64,000 nucleotides of DNA from Paraflavitalea pollutisoli (GCF_029360705.1 NZ_JARKMX010000008.1:3092202-3156201), one strand, 5' to 3'. Positions 43,656 to 53,159 are shown, counted from the first letter of the stretch. Made by a program: numbers and translations. Notes: a model not told the origin generated them from the letters alone.

Positions 43656-44477
43656 ATGGAAGAAAATACTAAGCCTAAAACGCGCAGCAGTAAACAAACT
43701 ACCCCTAAACGACCAGACCTGAAAATCTACTTTGTGTTCGGCTGCATCAGCGTGTTGTTTATCGTTATCACGCTTTTATTTAAGGAGAGCCTATCTCCCG
43801 ATCAGCAATTCTACTTTAAGATACTCTTTGCACTCGGCTGTGCCGGTATCGCGGCCACCATTCCAGGCATTACCAAACTACAATACAAAGGTGCTATTGC
43901 TGCCTCTGGCGCCATCGTGGTTTTTGTACTGATATTCAGCCTCGACCCTCCGAAAAAGAAATTTGGGTTGACGATCTTCCCCAAGACTCCTGCGGAGGAA
44001 TCTATCAGTCTGGGCAACACTACCCTTAAGTTGCAGCTTACCCAGGGCTTTCTGGAAGGCGTTGTCACCTCCGAGCAGACCATCAAATTCAACGACGTAC
44101 CCAATGAATATTACGGAGATTCTATTCGGTTATTCCTGTCAGCGGGGGATTGGGTATTTGGCAACGGTTTGAAGAGCCAGCGCATTAAACTGGAGCACGA
44201 AAGCATCGACGTTTACTTTAAACGGCCTGCCGCCTACCTGTCAATCGGGGGCGCCCTCTATTACCGGAATGCTCCACTTGCCGGAGCGGTCATCATCGAC
44301 AGTGACCATCCCCATCACGCCGATACGACCGATGCTTTTGGAAAGTTCAGGTTTATCTATCCTGACGATGAACCCCGTGTCCGGGTGAAGTTCAATGTTG
44401 TTAAAAACCAGCTCATACTTCCTCCGCTGGAAATCAATATGGGAAACAACGAGTATGAAACGAATTTTCAGCAGTAA
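43656..44477 (+). CDS. Membrane protein with C-terminal carboxypeptidase-regulatory-like domain
   Basis: 273 residues. A basic cytoplasmic N-terminus (to about 22) precedes three membrane segments (about 25-43, 52-70 and 78-96; FALGCAGIAATIPG in the second), then a short linker and a C-terminal Ig-like or carboxypeptidase-regulatory-like domain (YLSIGGALYYRNAPLAG, TTDAFGKFRF). The three-helix module is a recurring one in Bacteroidota signalling or conflict-type proteins, as I recall, but this is not certain. Its last 23 bp overlap the start of the next gene, so translation is coupled. Confidence 0.68.
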   Translation: MEENTKPKTRSSKQTTPKRPDLKIYFVFGCISVLFIVITLLFKESLSPDQQFYFKILFALGCAGIAATIPGITKLQYKGAIAASGAIVVFVLIFSLDPPKKKFGLTIFPKTPAEESISLGNTTLKLQLTQGFLEGVVTSEQTIKFNDVPNEYYGDSIRLFLSAGDWVFGNGLKSQRIKLEHESIDVYFKRPAAYLSIGGALYYRNAPLAGAVIIDSDHPHHADTTDAFGKFRFIYPDDEPRVRVKFNVVKNQLILPPLEINMGNNEYETNFQQ

Positions 44478-46155
44478 CCGTTTCTGGTCTGTGGTCCTTT
44501 GCGGCCTCGTCTTTATGACTGGTATGGAAGTGTGGGCACAGCCCACCTACTATATCAAAGGGGAGGTCAAGGAATTACATGCAGGACAATTGCATCAAAG
44601 CAGGCCGCTCGTGATGGCCAATATCAAAGTATACAATGGCCAGGCCGTACAGTACAGCACTACCTCCAAACTCAATGGAGACTTCTTCGTGGAAATGAAG
44701 GAAGCGCTTCCCTTGCTACAGGTGAACGTTACTTACCAGGACTATGAGATCCTTGACAACGGTCCATTAAAAAAGGTTGTTCCAACGTCCGACATCAATG
44801 CACCAGGTATTTATATCCTCATGTGTAGTAAAGCCCGGCTCAAGCAATTGACGGCGGAGTATTATGAAACTGTCAGAAAGCGCATCTCAGCGCCTTACGA
44901 GGCGCATATTGCCCGGCTTAAAGAGACACTTGATACGAAATCGGAAATCTTCCGGGATTCCAGCAGAAGACTCGCAGAAGCTTTTCATGAGCAGCTGGAC
45001 AGAACAAAAAAATACGCAGAGCATTTTGCCCGAACTGAATTCTCTGATCCCGAAAACCCACTTTACAAAGCCTTTCAATGTTATCTGCAAGGTAAGCTGG
45101 ACTCCTGTGCCTACTATTATGAACATAACAATTTTCTGACTGAAGCAGCCACCAGGAACAGTATAGATAACCGGTCATTGATTGATCATTGGCTTATCTA
45201 TGCGGAAACGAAAGCTGCCAGGGAAGACTGGAGTTCCGTGGACAAGATCTACTCCAAAGCGGTCGAAATGTCCAATATGGAAAACCAGCCACTGGCACTT
45301 AAGACCTATATCGGTTATTTACTGAAAAGGGGAAAAAATGAGCAGTGTCTACCCTACCTGAATGTACGGAGATCGATGCTGGAAGTTGGCCCCCGGGACC
45401 ATCACGAAATACTACACACCAACTATCAGTACGCGCAGCTGTACCGATCCAAAACATTAACTGGAGAACCTAATCCACTCGCCAATGCTGAGAAGTTTAA
45501 CCTATATGCATCCGGTATCATCGCCGACTCGAATAAAATAATTGCCGACCAAAACAATCTCCGGAATATTGCCGTGTTGCTTAATACCATGGAGTTGGTT
45601 GCCGACGAGCAGGTAAAGGAAAAAAAGAAATATGAAAAACTGATCGACCTGTCCCGCATCGGCGATAAGATCGACCCAAAGCTGTTTGATACCCTGGATG
45701 TAGAAGTTCCCAGTCCTGCGGACATAGCCTGGTCAATTGGCGAATACTACGACAATAAAGAGAAAGGGCTTTTCTCTTCCTTATTGGCTGAATCTTATTA
45801 TAAACGCTCGATTAAAAAACGGAAACATTATATCCTGACAACACGGCACGATACCCATGTCGCTGAACAGGTGTTTATGTTGTACAGTTCTTATTTTATT
45901 GTGGCGGGGGCGGCTGTCAAGCATTCATCTGCCAGTGAACGGGAGATTAAGTATTTCCAGTGGGAAGCGAAGTTCGCAACCCGGCTTCATCAGCGATTGG
46001 ACACTTCCATGCTAAGTAAATTTCTGAAGGCTACTGCCGATGGTCTGCAGAAAGGAGATTACAAGAGTGCCTTCTACCCGATTATGCAAGACTACCTGAA
46101 AAGAGGCAAAGCTATGTTTGCCTATCCCCCACCACCCGTTCGAAAAGATCCCTGA
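44455..46155 (+). CDS. Exported TPR-like protein, function unknown
   Basis: 566 residues from ATG 44455, inside the last codons of the previous gene. Signal peptide ending near VWAQP, then a carboxypeptidase-regulatory-like beta domain (about 30-125), a coiled-coil helix stretch (about 130-200) and a long helical region with TPR-like pairs (about 210-550), for example AETKAAREDWSSVDKIYSKAVEM. It probably acts as a periplasmic scaffold with the membrane protein before it. No enzymatic motif; no named family recognised. Confidence 0.68.
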   Translation: MKRIFSSNRFWSVVLCGLVFMTGMEVWAQPTYYIKGEVKELHAGQLHQSRPLVMANIKVYNGQAVQYSTTSKLNGDFFVEMKEALPLLQVNVTYQDYEILDNGPLKKVVPTSDINAPGIYILMCSKARLKQLTAEYYETVRKRISAPYEAHIARLKETLDTKSEIFRDSSRRLAEAFHEQLDRTKKYAEHFARTEFSDPENPLYKAFQCYLQGKLDSCAYYYEHNNFLTEAATRNSIDNRSLIDHWLIYAETKAAREDWSSVDKIYSKAVEMSNMENQPLALKTYIGYLLKRGKNEQCLPYLNVRRSMLEVGPRDHHEILHTNYQYAQLYRSKTLTGEPNPLANAEKFNLYASGIIADSNKIIADQNNLRNIAVLLNTMELVADEQVKEKKKYEKLIDLSRIGDKIDPKLFDTLDVEVPSPADIAWSIGEYYDNKEKGLFSSLLAESYYKRSIKKRKHYILTTRHDTHVAEQVFMLYSSYFIVAGAAVKHSSASEREIKYFQWEAKFATRLHQRLDTSMLSKFLKATADGLQKGDYKSAFYPIMQDYLKRGKAMFAYPPPPVRKDP

Positions 46156-46184
46156 TCCCATGGCGCCCAGGTAGCGTACCAAAC

Positions 46185-46209
46185 AAAAACGGCACTCGCC
46201 TGAGTGCCG
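46185..46209 (-). terminator. Terminator of the tRNA-Val gene
   Basis: On the minus strand CGGCACTC, loop AGGC, GAGTGCCG, followed by five T. It lies 5 bp past the tRNA 3' end. Confidence 0.8.
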
Positions 46210-46214
46210 TGAAG

Positions 46215-46288
46215 TGGATCGTGTCAGACTCGAACTGACGACCCCCGCCTTGTCGAGACGGTGCTCTAACCAACTGAGCTAACAATCC
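46215..46288 (-). tRNA. tRNA-Val (GAC) with C at position 33
   Basis: 74 nt. The cloverleaf is complete: acceptor GGATTGT with ACGATCC, D arm GCTC/GAGC, T arm GTCAG-TTCGAGT-CTGAC, variable loop of 5. The anticodon stem CCGTC/GGCGG contains a T-G pair and the loop is TCGACAA, placing GAC at 34-36. Position 33, nearly always U, is C. The discriminator is A and CCA is not encoded. A terminator follows. Confidence 0.88.
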
Positions 46289-46421
46289 GTGGGGGTGCAA
46301 TTTACATGATCGTTTCCAATTAGATACAGTTAGGCCATAAATATTTATGGGAAGGCCACGCGGCCTACGATGGGATTCGTTAACTTTAAAACTTATCCTT
46401 TTTATCACACAAATTCCTGAT

Positions 46422-47282
46422 ATGAACCAGCAGATCATCAACCTGTTTGATGAATACACGCACCAACCACTCAAGCGGGAAGTTTTTATCAAACGCCTGG
46501 TGCTGCTAACTGGCAGCTTAGCCGCTGCTACCGCTGCCCTGGCACAACTGGAAGTAAAGTACGACCATGCCGTGACCATCGCCCCCCAGGATGACCGCAT
46601 CACCACCGAATACATCACCTACCCTTCCGATGAAGGGGTAACCATGAAAGGTTATTTTGCCAAACCCAAAAAGGAAGGCAAATTCGGCGCTGTGGTAGTG
46701 ATCCACGAAAACAGGGGCCTCAACCCGCATATAGAAGACGTCACCCGGCGGGTGGCGCTCGCAGGGTACCTTGCCCTCGGCGTAGACGCGCTTTCCCCCT
46801 TTGGAGGCACACCCAAAGACGAGGAAAAAGCACGGGGGCTGTTTGGCCAGCTGGATGCTAAAAAGAACCTGACCAACTTCATGAAAGCTTTCGACTACCT
46901 CAAAGCGCGTCCCGATTGCAACGGCAAAACCGGCTGCGTAGGCTTTTGCTGGGGCGGCGCCATGGCCAACCAACTGGCTGTGAACGTGCCTGACCTCAAA
47001 GCCGCCGTAGCCTATTATGGCCGCCAGCCCGAGGCAGCCGATGTACCTAAGATCAAAGCGGCCGTACAACTGCATTATGGCGGTCTCGATGAGCGCGTCA
47101 ATGCCGGCATCCCGGCCTATGAAGCCGCCCTGAAGAGCGCCGGAATACCTTACGAGCTGTACGTTTACGAAGGTGCCAACCACGCCTTCAACAACGACAC
47201 CGCGCCTACCCGGTACAATGAAGCCGCCGCCAAACTGGCCTGGGAACGCACCCTCAAGCTGTTTGGTGAACGCCTGAAATAG
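46422..47282 (+). CDS. Dienelactone hydrolase-family alpha/beta hydrolase, exported
   Basis: 286 residues from ATG 46422. A signal segment (RLVLLTGSLAAATAALA) follows a charged N-terminus with REVFIKR, a Tat-like start without the full twin-Arg motif. The catalytic triad of the dienelactone hydrolase family is visible: nucleophile Cys in GFCWGG, Asp in GLDERV and His in GANHAF. Such enzymes hydrolyse dienelactones or related esters and lactones; the substrate here is unknown. Promoter-like TAACTTTA lies at 46380. Confidence 0.92.
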   Translation: MNQQIINLFDEYTHQPLKREVFIKRLVLLTGSLAAATAALAQLEVKYDHAVTIAPQDDRITTEYITYPSDEGVTMKGYFAKPKKEGKFGAVVVIHENRGLNPHIEDVTRRVALAGYLALGVDALSPFGGTPKDEEKARGLFGQLDAKKNLTNFMKAFDYLKARPDCNGKTGCVGFCWGGAMANQLAVNVPDLKAAVAYYGRQPEAADVPKIKAAVQLHYGGLDERVNAGIPAYEAALKSAGIPYELYVYEGANHAFNNDTAPTRYNEAAAKLAWERTLKLFGERLK

Positions 47283-47594
47283 GCAGTCTTTGCTTCCCGC
47301 TGGCAAGCGTGAGCATGCCTGCCACTGGCAGGTAACGCCGACGGAAGGTGACGATCGGAAGTTTGCGCTGTCGCGGACAACCTCCGGCATTGAAAATCTG
47401 TCTTATTATTGTAAGGAAAAAGCGATGCAAATAGCTGGGTACCCAGCTGATAGATTTCACTTAGCGCCGAAAAAAAGTGAAACATTACATATTGTAATTT
47501 GTTTTTTACCGTTAAATCGAACAGCCGAAAGCTACAGAATGCCTGTGGTGAGATGGTGTCAGGATTATAGAACCGATTAAAACTGAACCAGGTG
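47283..47594. other. Intergenic region with a short palindrome
   Basis: 312 bp without a gene. CCTGCC-ACT-GGCAGG at 47318-47332 is a perfect 6-bp hairpin; the word CTGCCACTGGCA also occurs at about 41155. No riboswitch or RNA family is recognised. A 199-codon minus-strand frame crosses the region but is a shadow of the amidase gene. Confidence 0.5.
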
Positions 47595-48629
47595 ATGATG
47601 CGAAAACCCGTAACTCTATTACTGTTTGTGGCCGGACTGGCAGGCCTTTTATCCTTTACAGGTAAAACGCCGCCCGGCGATCCCGGTCGCCCTAAATCAG
47701 TGTTGGCCACGATCGTGGTCGATGCAGGCCATGGCGGCCCTGCACGAGGGGCCAAAGGCCTCATTTCGTATGAAGCAGATGTGGCCCTGGCTATTTCCCT
47801 GAAACTAGGTCAACGCATCCAGGAAGTATTCCCGGATACAAGGGTCGTGTATACCCGTACCTCCGACACGGTCTTCGGGGTGAATGTAGACGCCCGTACT
47901 GCCAACCGCATGCGTGCCGAACTCGCCAATGAAGTAAAAGGAGACCTGTTCCTCAGTATTCACTGTAATGCCACCCCGCAAAAAGCCGGTGGCTGGTATG
48001 CCAAACGCGTAGTGGGTCATACCACCAAAACGGTTACCGTGGGCAAGGGCGCCAAGAAAAAGAAGAAGACGGTAAGAGTGCCCATTTACGAAAACTACTG
48101 GGTAAAGAACGAACGCCATGGCACCGAAACCTATATCTGGGCAGCAGACCGCAGCGGTGTTAAAAGCACCTTCATCAAACCCGAAGAAAGCGCCGAATTC
48201 ACAGAAGACAGCGGAACGGCCTATGTAGCCCCAGACCTCAATTCGCCCGAAGCCCGCATCCGCGCTCAGCTCTATGAGAAGAAATTCTTTGGTAAGAGTT
48301 TGACGCTCGGCAATATGGTGGAAGAAGAATTTGCCAAAGCCGGCCGCCTGAGCGGAGGCGTGAAGCAACGTAACTGGGAGCAGATCTGGGTACTGCAGGC
48401 TACGGGTATGCCCAGCATTCTGGTGGAGACCGGCTTCATCACCAATGAAGAAGAAGAGAAATACCTCAATAGTGAGCAGGGACAAGCCGAGATCGTAGAG
48501 AATATCGTGACGGCATTGAAGCGGTACAAAGAGGCGCTGGAAGGTGCGCCCGCCAGAGCCGAAATCACCACCGGCACAACCCATGTCGACTCTACTGTCG
48601 TAACGCCGGACACCTCCGGCAAGCAATAG
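47595..48629 (+). CDS. N-acetylmuramoyl-L-alanine amidase (Amidase_3)
   Basis: 344 residues from ATG 47595. Signal peptide (about 1-24), then an Amidase_3 zinc domain: TIVVDAGHGG (first His), Glu in SYEADVALAI, LSIHCNA (second His) and the catalytic Glu in ILVETGFITNEEEE. It cuts the peptide stem from the peptidoglycan glycan strand. An inserted basic segment VGKGAKKKKKTVRVP after the second His motif is unusual, and the C-terminus is a Thr/Val-rich tail. A strong terminator follows. Confidence 0.95.
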   Translation: MMRKPVTLLLFVAGLAGLLSFTGKTPPGDPGRPKSVLATIVVDAGHGGPARGAKGLISYEADVALAISLKLGQRIQEVFPDTRVVYTRTSDTVFGVNVDARTANRMRAELANEVKGDLFLSIHCNATPQKAGGWYAKRVVGHTTKTVTVGKGAKKKKKTVRVPIYENYWVKNERHGTETYIWAADRSGVKSTFIKPEESAEFTEDSGTAYVAPDLNSPEARIRAQLYEKKFFGKSLTLGNMVEEEFAKAGRLSGGVKQRNWEQIWVLQATGMPSILVETGFITNEEEEKYLNSEQGQAEIVENIVTALKRYKEALEGAPARAEITTGTTHVDSTVVTPDTSGKQ

Positions 48630-48655
48630 TAACGGTATACAACAACACGTAATAG

Positions 48656-48680
48656 AAAAAGGGGCGTAATGCCCCTTTTT
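48656..48680. terminator. Bidirectional terminator between the amidase and proline dehydrogenase genes
   Basis: AAAAAGGGGC, loop GTAAT, GCCCCTTTTT: a perfect stem with T runs on both strands. Confidence 0.88.
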
Positions 48681-48698
48681 CTATTATTTCTGGTCGAA

Positions 48699-49919
48699 CT
48701 ATATTTTGCGTCTTTGCATCTCCTTCTTGATCAACCCCAGTTCGCGGCCTGTTTGTCCGGATACAGAAGAGTTTTCCTGCGCCCGGCGCATCAGGTAAGG
48801 AATCACGTCATGAATGGGCCCAAAGGGCAGGTATTTGCTGACAGACAACCCTGCCTTAGCCAGGTTGAAGGTAATGTTGTCGCTCATGCCATACAGCTGT
48901 GAAAAATGGATATGCTTGTGATCATGGGGTAATCCCTTTTTATCCAGCAGCGCTACCGCCTGCAGGCTGCTTTGTTCGTTGTGCGAAGCTACGATGAGCC
49001 CGATGCGGTCGAGGTGTTCAATACAGAACTCAACACCGGCATTGTAGTCGCGGTCGCTGGCTTCCTTGCTGGGCTGGATGGGTGACGGATAGTTTTGTTC
49101 TTCCGCCCGCCTCCGTTCTTTTTCCATATAGGCGCCACGTACGAGTTTAGCACCGAGAATAAAGCGCCTGGCTTCGGCCTGCCGGTAACTATCTTTCAGA
49201 AAAGCGAGCCGGTCATGGCGGTATAGCTGGATGGTATTGTATACGACTACCTTGTCGAGGTTGTACAGTTCCATCATTTGCATGGTCAATGCATCCACCG
49301 GGTCCTGGACCCAGGTTTCCTCTGCATCTACCAATACCCCTACATTTTTTGCCGCAGCAGCACTGATGATCTTGTGCATCCGCGCAACTACTCGCTGCCA
49401 CTCAGCCTTCTCCGTCTCCGTCAACACTTCCGTGTGCACGGTGCCTTCATAACCACTTTTATCCGTAGCGGCAGCATCTAGCTTTTCGAGCAAAGCAAAA
49501 CGGGCAAAGCCGGTTACCTTGATGCTCATGAAAGGGATATTGTGCTGTGTACCGGCAAAGTTGATCACCCGGATGAACTCTTCCGTAGCGTGATCGAAAT
49601 TGTCTTCTCCTTCTTTACCTTCTACGCCATAATCGAGGATCACATCCACCCCAAACTGCTCGAGCTTATTGGCTACGCGGACTGTTTCATCAAGGGTTTC
49701 GCCACCGACGAATTGCTTGAAAATGGTGTTGCGGATAAGTCCTTTGATGGGCAGGCCGGCTTTGATGGCCCAGGGGGTGAAGCGGGTGCCCAGGTTAACG
49801 AGCAACTGGTTGCCCATGCTGGAGAATAGAAAATTAGCTTTCTTGAGTTCCTGATCTGTTTTGTAAGCGAACGCGTACTCTGTATTATCGAATGAAATGA
49901 CCGGGTGAGGATTATCCAT
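48699..49919 (-). CDS. Proline dehydrogenase
   Basis: 406 residues, FAD-dependent. It oxidises proline to pyrroline-5-carboxylate, the first step of proline catabolism. The TIM-barrel has the usual motifs: LDYGVEGKEG, VLVDAEETWVQ, YNTIQLYRHD, AKLVRGAYMEKER, IVASHNE and FSQLYGMSDNITFNLAKAG. The P5C dehydrogenase domain of PutA is absent, so it is the monofunctional form. Single gene. Confidence 0.95.
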   Translation of the reverse strand: MDNPHPVISFDNTEYAFAYKTDQELKKANFLFSSMGNQLLVNLGTRFTPWAIKAGLPIKGLIRNTIFKQFVGGETLDETVRVANKLEQFGVDVILDYGVEGKEGEDNFDHATEEFIRVINFAGTQHNIPFMSIKVTGFARFALLEKLDAAATDKSGYEGTVHTEVLTETEKAEWQRVVARMHKIISAAAAKNVGVLVDAEETWVQDPVDALTMQMMELYNLDKVVVYNTIQLYRHDRLAFLKDSYRQAEARRFILGAKLVRGAYMEKERRRAEEQNYPSPIQPSKEASDRDYNAGVEFCIEHLDRIGLIVASHNEQSSLQAVALLDKKGLPHDHKHIHFSQLYGMSDNITFNLAKAGLSVSKYLPFGPIHDVIPYLMRRAQENSSVSGQTGRELGLIKKEMQRRKI

Positions 49920-50160
49920 AGTTTACTAACAAATGTTAGGCGCAAAATTAGGCCAAGTTTTGATAATTAAGCGCATCATAAATTGTCTGATCCTTTACAG
50001 CTAATCATGGTGTTCTGCACGGATATGTGCCAGGTAGCCATCGCCTTGCCCCCGGTCCTGCAACTTCCCGCAACCGAGTTATAATTAGTTAGTTACCCGG
50101 CCATATTTCCAACCCTCGCCTGTATCCCCGCTCCAAAATTGTTGTTACCTTCCCGGCCTT

Positions 50161-51261
50161 ATGAAGATCCTCCATACCGATATCTACAAGTTCAGCATCC
50201 CCATGCACCCTTTTACCATTGCAACGGGTACCATGCATTTTGCCCAGAATACCTTTATCCGCGTGCACACCGACGCCGGTATGTATGGCGTGGGCGAATG
50301 CTCGGCGTTTCCCATGATCGTGGGTGAAACGCAGGCCACCTGTTTCGAAATGGCGAAGGATTTTGCGGGTTTGTGGAAAGGTAAGGAGGCAGGTGCTATT
50401 GCCGACCGCCTGGCCGAACTGGATGCTTTTACCGCCTTCAACAGCACCATTAAAAGCGCGTTTGATATGGCTTTGTATGACCTGGCTGCCAAACAGGCCG
50501 GCGTACCCCTATATCGCTACCTGGGCGGCCAGGGGCCACGGGTATTGGAAACGGACCTGACGATCGGTATCGACCACCCTTCCAACATGGCGGCCACCGC
50601 CGTCGACTTTGTAGCCCGTGGTGTTCGGATCATCAAAATAAAACTGGGCAAACATGCGGTGGAAGATGTGGAGCGCATCCGGCAGATACGGGCTGCAGTA
50701 GGCCCTGATATTACGCTCCGCATCGATGCCAACCAGGGATGGAGTTATGAGGATGCGCAATATGCGCTGGTGGCCCTGGGTGCTTACGATATAGAATTCT
50801 GCGAGCAACCCATGCGGTACTGGAACGATCACCACCTGCCCGCCCTGCGCCAGCTTTCCCCCATCAAACTGATGGCGGATGAAAGCGTATACGATCACCA
50901 CGATGCCGCCAGGGTCATTGCTGCCGGCAGTTGTGATTATGTGAACATCAAGTTTGCCAAATCGGGCGGTATTGCCGAGGCGATCCGCATCAATGAGGTG
51001 TGTGCCGCACAGGGCATTCCCTGTATGATGGGCGGCATGCTCGAAAGCCGGATAGCCCTCACAGCGTTTGCCCATTTTGCCCAGGCTCACCCCAATGTTC
51101 AGTTCTATGATATGGATACCTGCATGCTGGGCCACCAGGCCGATCCCGTGACGGGCGGCGTCCGGTACAACGGATTTGTGGTGGAAGTACCAGAAACACC
51201 CGGCATCGGGGCAGATGCAGACGAGGCCTTCCTGCAGACTCTGGAGCGGGTGACGGTGTAA
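50161..51261 (+). CDS. Enolase-superfamily dipeptide epimerase
   Basis: 366 residues of the mandelate racemase/muconate lactonizing group. The acid-base lysines are in IKIKLG (about 160) and NIKFAKSGG (about 263), with metal ligands Asp in RIDANQGW, Glu in EFCEQP and Asp in MADES. This pattern, with two facing lysines, fits L-Ala-D/L-Glu and related dipeptide epimerases that recycle murein peptides. The exact dipeptide cannot be told. Promoter-like TTACCTTC lies about 12 nt upstream of the ATG. Confidence 0.92.
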   Translation: MKILHTDIYKFSIPMHPFTIATGTMHFAQNTFIRVHTDAGMYGVGECSAFPMIVGETQATCFEMAKDFAGLWKGKEAGAIADRLAELDAFTAFNSTIKSAFDMALYDLAAKQAGVPLYRYLGGQGPRVLETDLTIGIDHPSNMAATAVDFVARGVRIIKIKLGKHAVEDVERIRQIRAAVGPDITLRIDANQGWSYEDAQYALVALGAYDIEFCEQPMRYWNDHHLPALRQLSPIKLMADESVYDHHDAARVIAAGSCDYVNIKFAKSGGIAEAIRINEVCAAQGIPCMMGGMLESRIALTAFAHFAQAHPNVQFYDMDTCMLGHQADPVTGGVRYNGFVVEVPETPGIGADADEAFLQTLERVTV

Positions 51262-51305
51262 GGTGGCCAGTTTTACTTTACGCCTTGCTTTTTGCCTTTC
51301 CCGAT

Positions 51306-51313
51306 TATCTTTG
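51306..51313 (+). promoter_or_regulatory. -7 element of the thioesterase gene
   Basis: TATCTTTG, a perfect TAnnTTTG, lies 14 nt before the ATG at 51328; a TTG lies about 17 nt upstream of it. Confidence 0.65.
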
Positions 51314-51327
51314 CGCAAATTTGCGCC

Positions 51328-51849
51328 ATGAGTCCAAAAGCGAAGACTGCGAAAGAATCGTATGTAGTGATGACCGAACTGGTTCTGCCTAACGATACCA
51401 ACACCTTTGGTAACCTGATGGGGGGACGACTGATGTACTGGATGGATATTGCAGCAGCGCTGGCTGCCATGAAGCACTGTGCCGCACCCGTCGTGACGGC
51501 GTCTGTCGACAATATCTCTTTCGAAAACCCCATTAAACTGGGGAATGTCGTGCACATCGAAGCCAAGGTATCCCGCGCCTTCAATTCTTCGATGGAAGTA
51601 CACATGAAAGTCTGGGGCGAAGACGCCATCCAGCAATACCGTTACAAAAGCAATGAAGCTTATTATACATTCGTGGCGCTCGATCCCAATGGCCGTTCGC
51701 GTCACGTACCCCAGTTGGTACCGGAGACCGAAGAAGAGCAGGAACTGTTTGAAAGCGCCCTGCGCAGAAGACAGATCCGTTTGATACTCGGGGGTAAGAT
51801 GAAACCAGACGATGCTACGGAGCTAAAAGCCTTGTTCTTTAAGTCGTAA
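51328..51849 (+). CDS. Acyl-CoA thioesterase, hotdog fold (YciA/BACH type)
   Basis: 173 residues from ATG 51328; the in-frame start at 51292 is upstream of the promoter and rejected. The hotdog signature is PNDTNTFGNLMGGRLMYWMDIAAALAAM with the catalytic Asp in NTFGN...GG...D, followed by the second strand pair VDNISFENPIKLGNVVHIEAKV. It cleaves acyl-CoA to free acid and CoA. 45 bp precede the next gene on the same strand. Confidence 0.93.
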   Translation: MSPKAKTAKESYVVMTELVLPNDTNTFGNLMGGRLMYWMDIAAALAAMKHCAAPVVTASVDNISFENPIKLGNVVHIEAKVSRAFNSSMEVHMKVWGEDAIQQYRYKSNEAYYTFVALDPNGRSRHVPQLVPETEEEQELFESALRRRQIRLILGGKMKPDDATELKALFFKS

Positions 51850-51893
51850 GCAACGCTGGCCATTGCCGACAGATACCCTAACAAAACGCTCTT

Positions 51894-53159
51894 ATGAAAA
51901 AACTCTATGCCGGCAAAACTGGCCTGCAATGGTTGCAGTACCTGCTCTGCCTGTTGGTGCTTGTATTCTGTATCGACCGCGCACGCAAGGGCTCCGATTT
52001 CGACGTGTACCTGGCTGCGGCAAAAACCCTGCTGGCCGGCGGCAACCCTTACGATGCAGCGAATACGCTGACGGTTCCTTATTTCTACAGTTCCTTCTTT
52101 GCTTTGGTGCTGGCCCCTTTTACCTTCCTGCCAGCTTTTGTGGTAAAACTGGCCTGGCTGCTATTTTCCGTTTATTGCATTTACCGCATCTGGAAGCTGG
52201 TACAGGCTTACTACCCCGTAGCCGCCCTCACTTCAACACAAAAGGTGTGGTGGATCATTGTATCCCATGCCATCCTCGCGGGCTTCTACATCGACAACTT
52301 CCACATGGTGCAGGTCACTTTCTTTATGATCTGGGCTTCGCTCGAGGCTGTGCACCTCATCTCCACCGGCAAAACTTTCCGCGGTGCTCTGTTGCTGGGT
52401 CTCGCCATCAATATCAAAATAATGCCCATCCTCTTCCTTCCCTATCTCTTTTACCGGGGAAAATGGAAAGGTGGCTTTTTGACGCTGGCATTTATCCTGG
52501 TGTTCACCCTCCTCCCCCACCTGTTCCTGGGTAGTGACTACGGCAATACCTTGTTACAGGAATGGTGGACAGCGATCAACCCCATCAGTGACAAACACTC
52601 GGTAGAGGTTCATCCGCACTACTTCGATCTGCCAGCCTTTGTAGCAGCCTTCTTTACTACTGCTGCCGGTGAACTGACCACCTCCTTCGAAAGCTACCAG
52701 CTTACGCTGACGCTGGTCAGGTTATTCTTCGTAGTCCTTACGCTGGCCTACCTGCAACTACCGATGTTCAAAGATGCCCGCAACCCGCTTTCCCAAGGTA
52801 GAGAGATCGCCTACCTGTTGCTGGCAACCGTACTGCTTTTTCCGCACCAGAATAAATATGCGAATGTGTACCTGATGCCGGCACTCGCCTATGTTTTCTA
52901 TTACCTGCTGGCTTCTTACAACCTCAACAAGCAGTTCCTGCGCGAACAGTCGCGCTTTTTATGGGTGGCTGTGTTGCTGCTATTGGTGATCCTGTTGCTG
53001 AATGTGCGGGGCCGTTCTACGGAAGGAACTGATCTGCTATCGCTGCTGGTGCGCTACCGGGGCATTACGATCGGTACCATGCTACTGGCTGGCATCCTGT
53101 TATTGTTGCCTCCTTCCTGGCTGTTAAAGCGGCAAGCGGCCGCGCAGCAAGCGGCCTAG
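51894..53159 (+). CDS. GT87-like (DUF2029) integral membrane mannosyltransferase family protein
   Basis: 421 residues with about ten membrane segments. The extracytoplasmic acidic motif GSDFDVYLAAAKTLLAGGNPYD after the first segment and INIKIMPILFLPYL further on fit the GT-C fold family 87 (PimE-like), which uses polyprenyl-phosphate sugars on the outer face of the inner membrane. No substrate can be assigned. The C-terminus ends in a short Ala/Gln tail. Same strand as the thioesterase gene. Confidence 0.88.
   Translation: MKKLYAGKTGLQWLQYLLCLLVLVFCIDRARKGSDFDVYLAAAKTLLAGGNPYDAANTLTVPYFYSSFFALVLAPFTFLPAFVVKLAWLLFSVYCIYRIWKLVQAYYPVAALTSTQKVWWIIVSHAILAGFYIDNFHMVQVTFFMIWASLEAVHLISTGKTFRGALLLGLAINIKIMPILFLPYLFYRGKWKGGFLTLAFILVFTLLPHLFLGSDYGNTLLQEWWTAINPISDKHSVEVHPHYFDLPAFVAAFFTTAAGELTTSFESYQLTLTLVRLFFVVLTLAYLQLPMFKDARNPLSQGREIAYLLLATVLLFPHQNKYANVYLMPALAYVFYYLLASYNLNKQFLREQSRFLWVAVLLLLVILLLNVRGRSTEGTDLLSLLVRYRGITIGTMLLAGILLLLPPSWLLKRQAAAQQAA

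Noticed and set aside
41150-47334. CTGCCACTGGCA words as a REP family
   Set aside because: Only two good copies, and the flanks do not match.
47318-47340. Possible cobalamin riboswitch because of GCCACTG
   Set aside because: No B12 box and no other conserved elements; the word is only part of a short hairpin.
47165-47764. 199-codon minus-strand frame
   Set aside because: Antisense to the hydrolase and amidase genes and to non-coding sequence; low-complexity translation.
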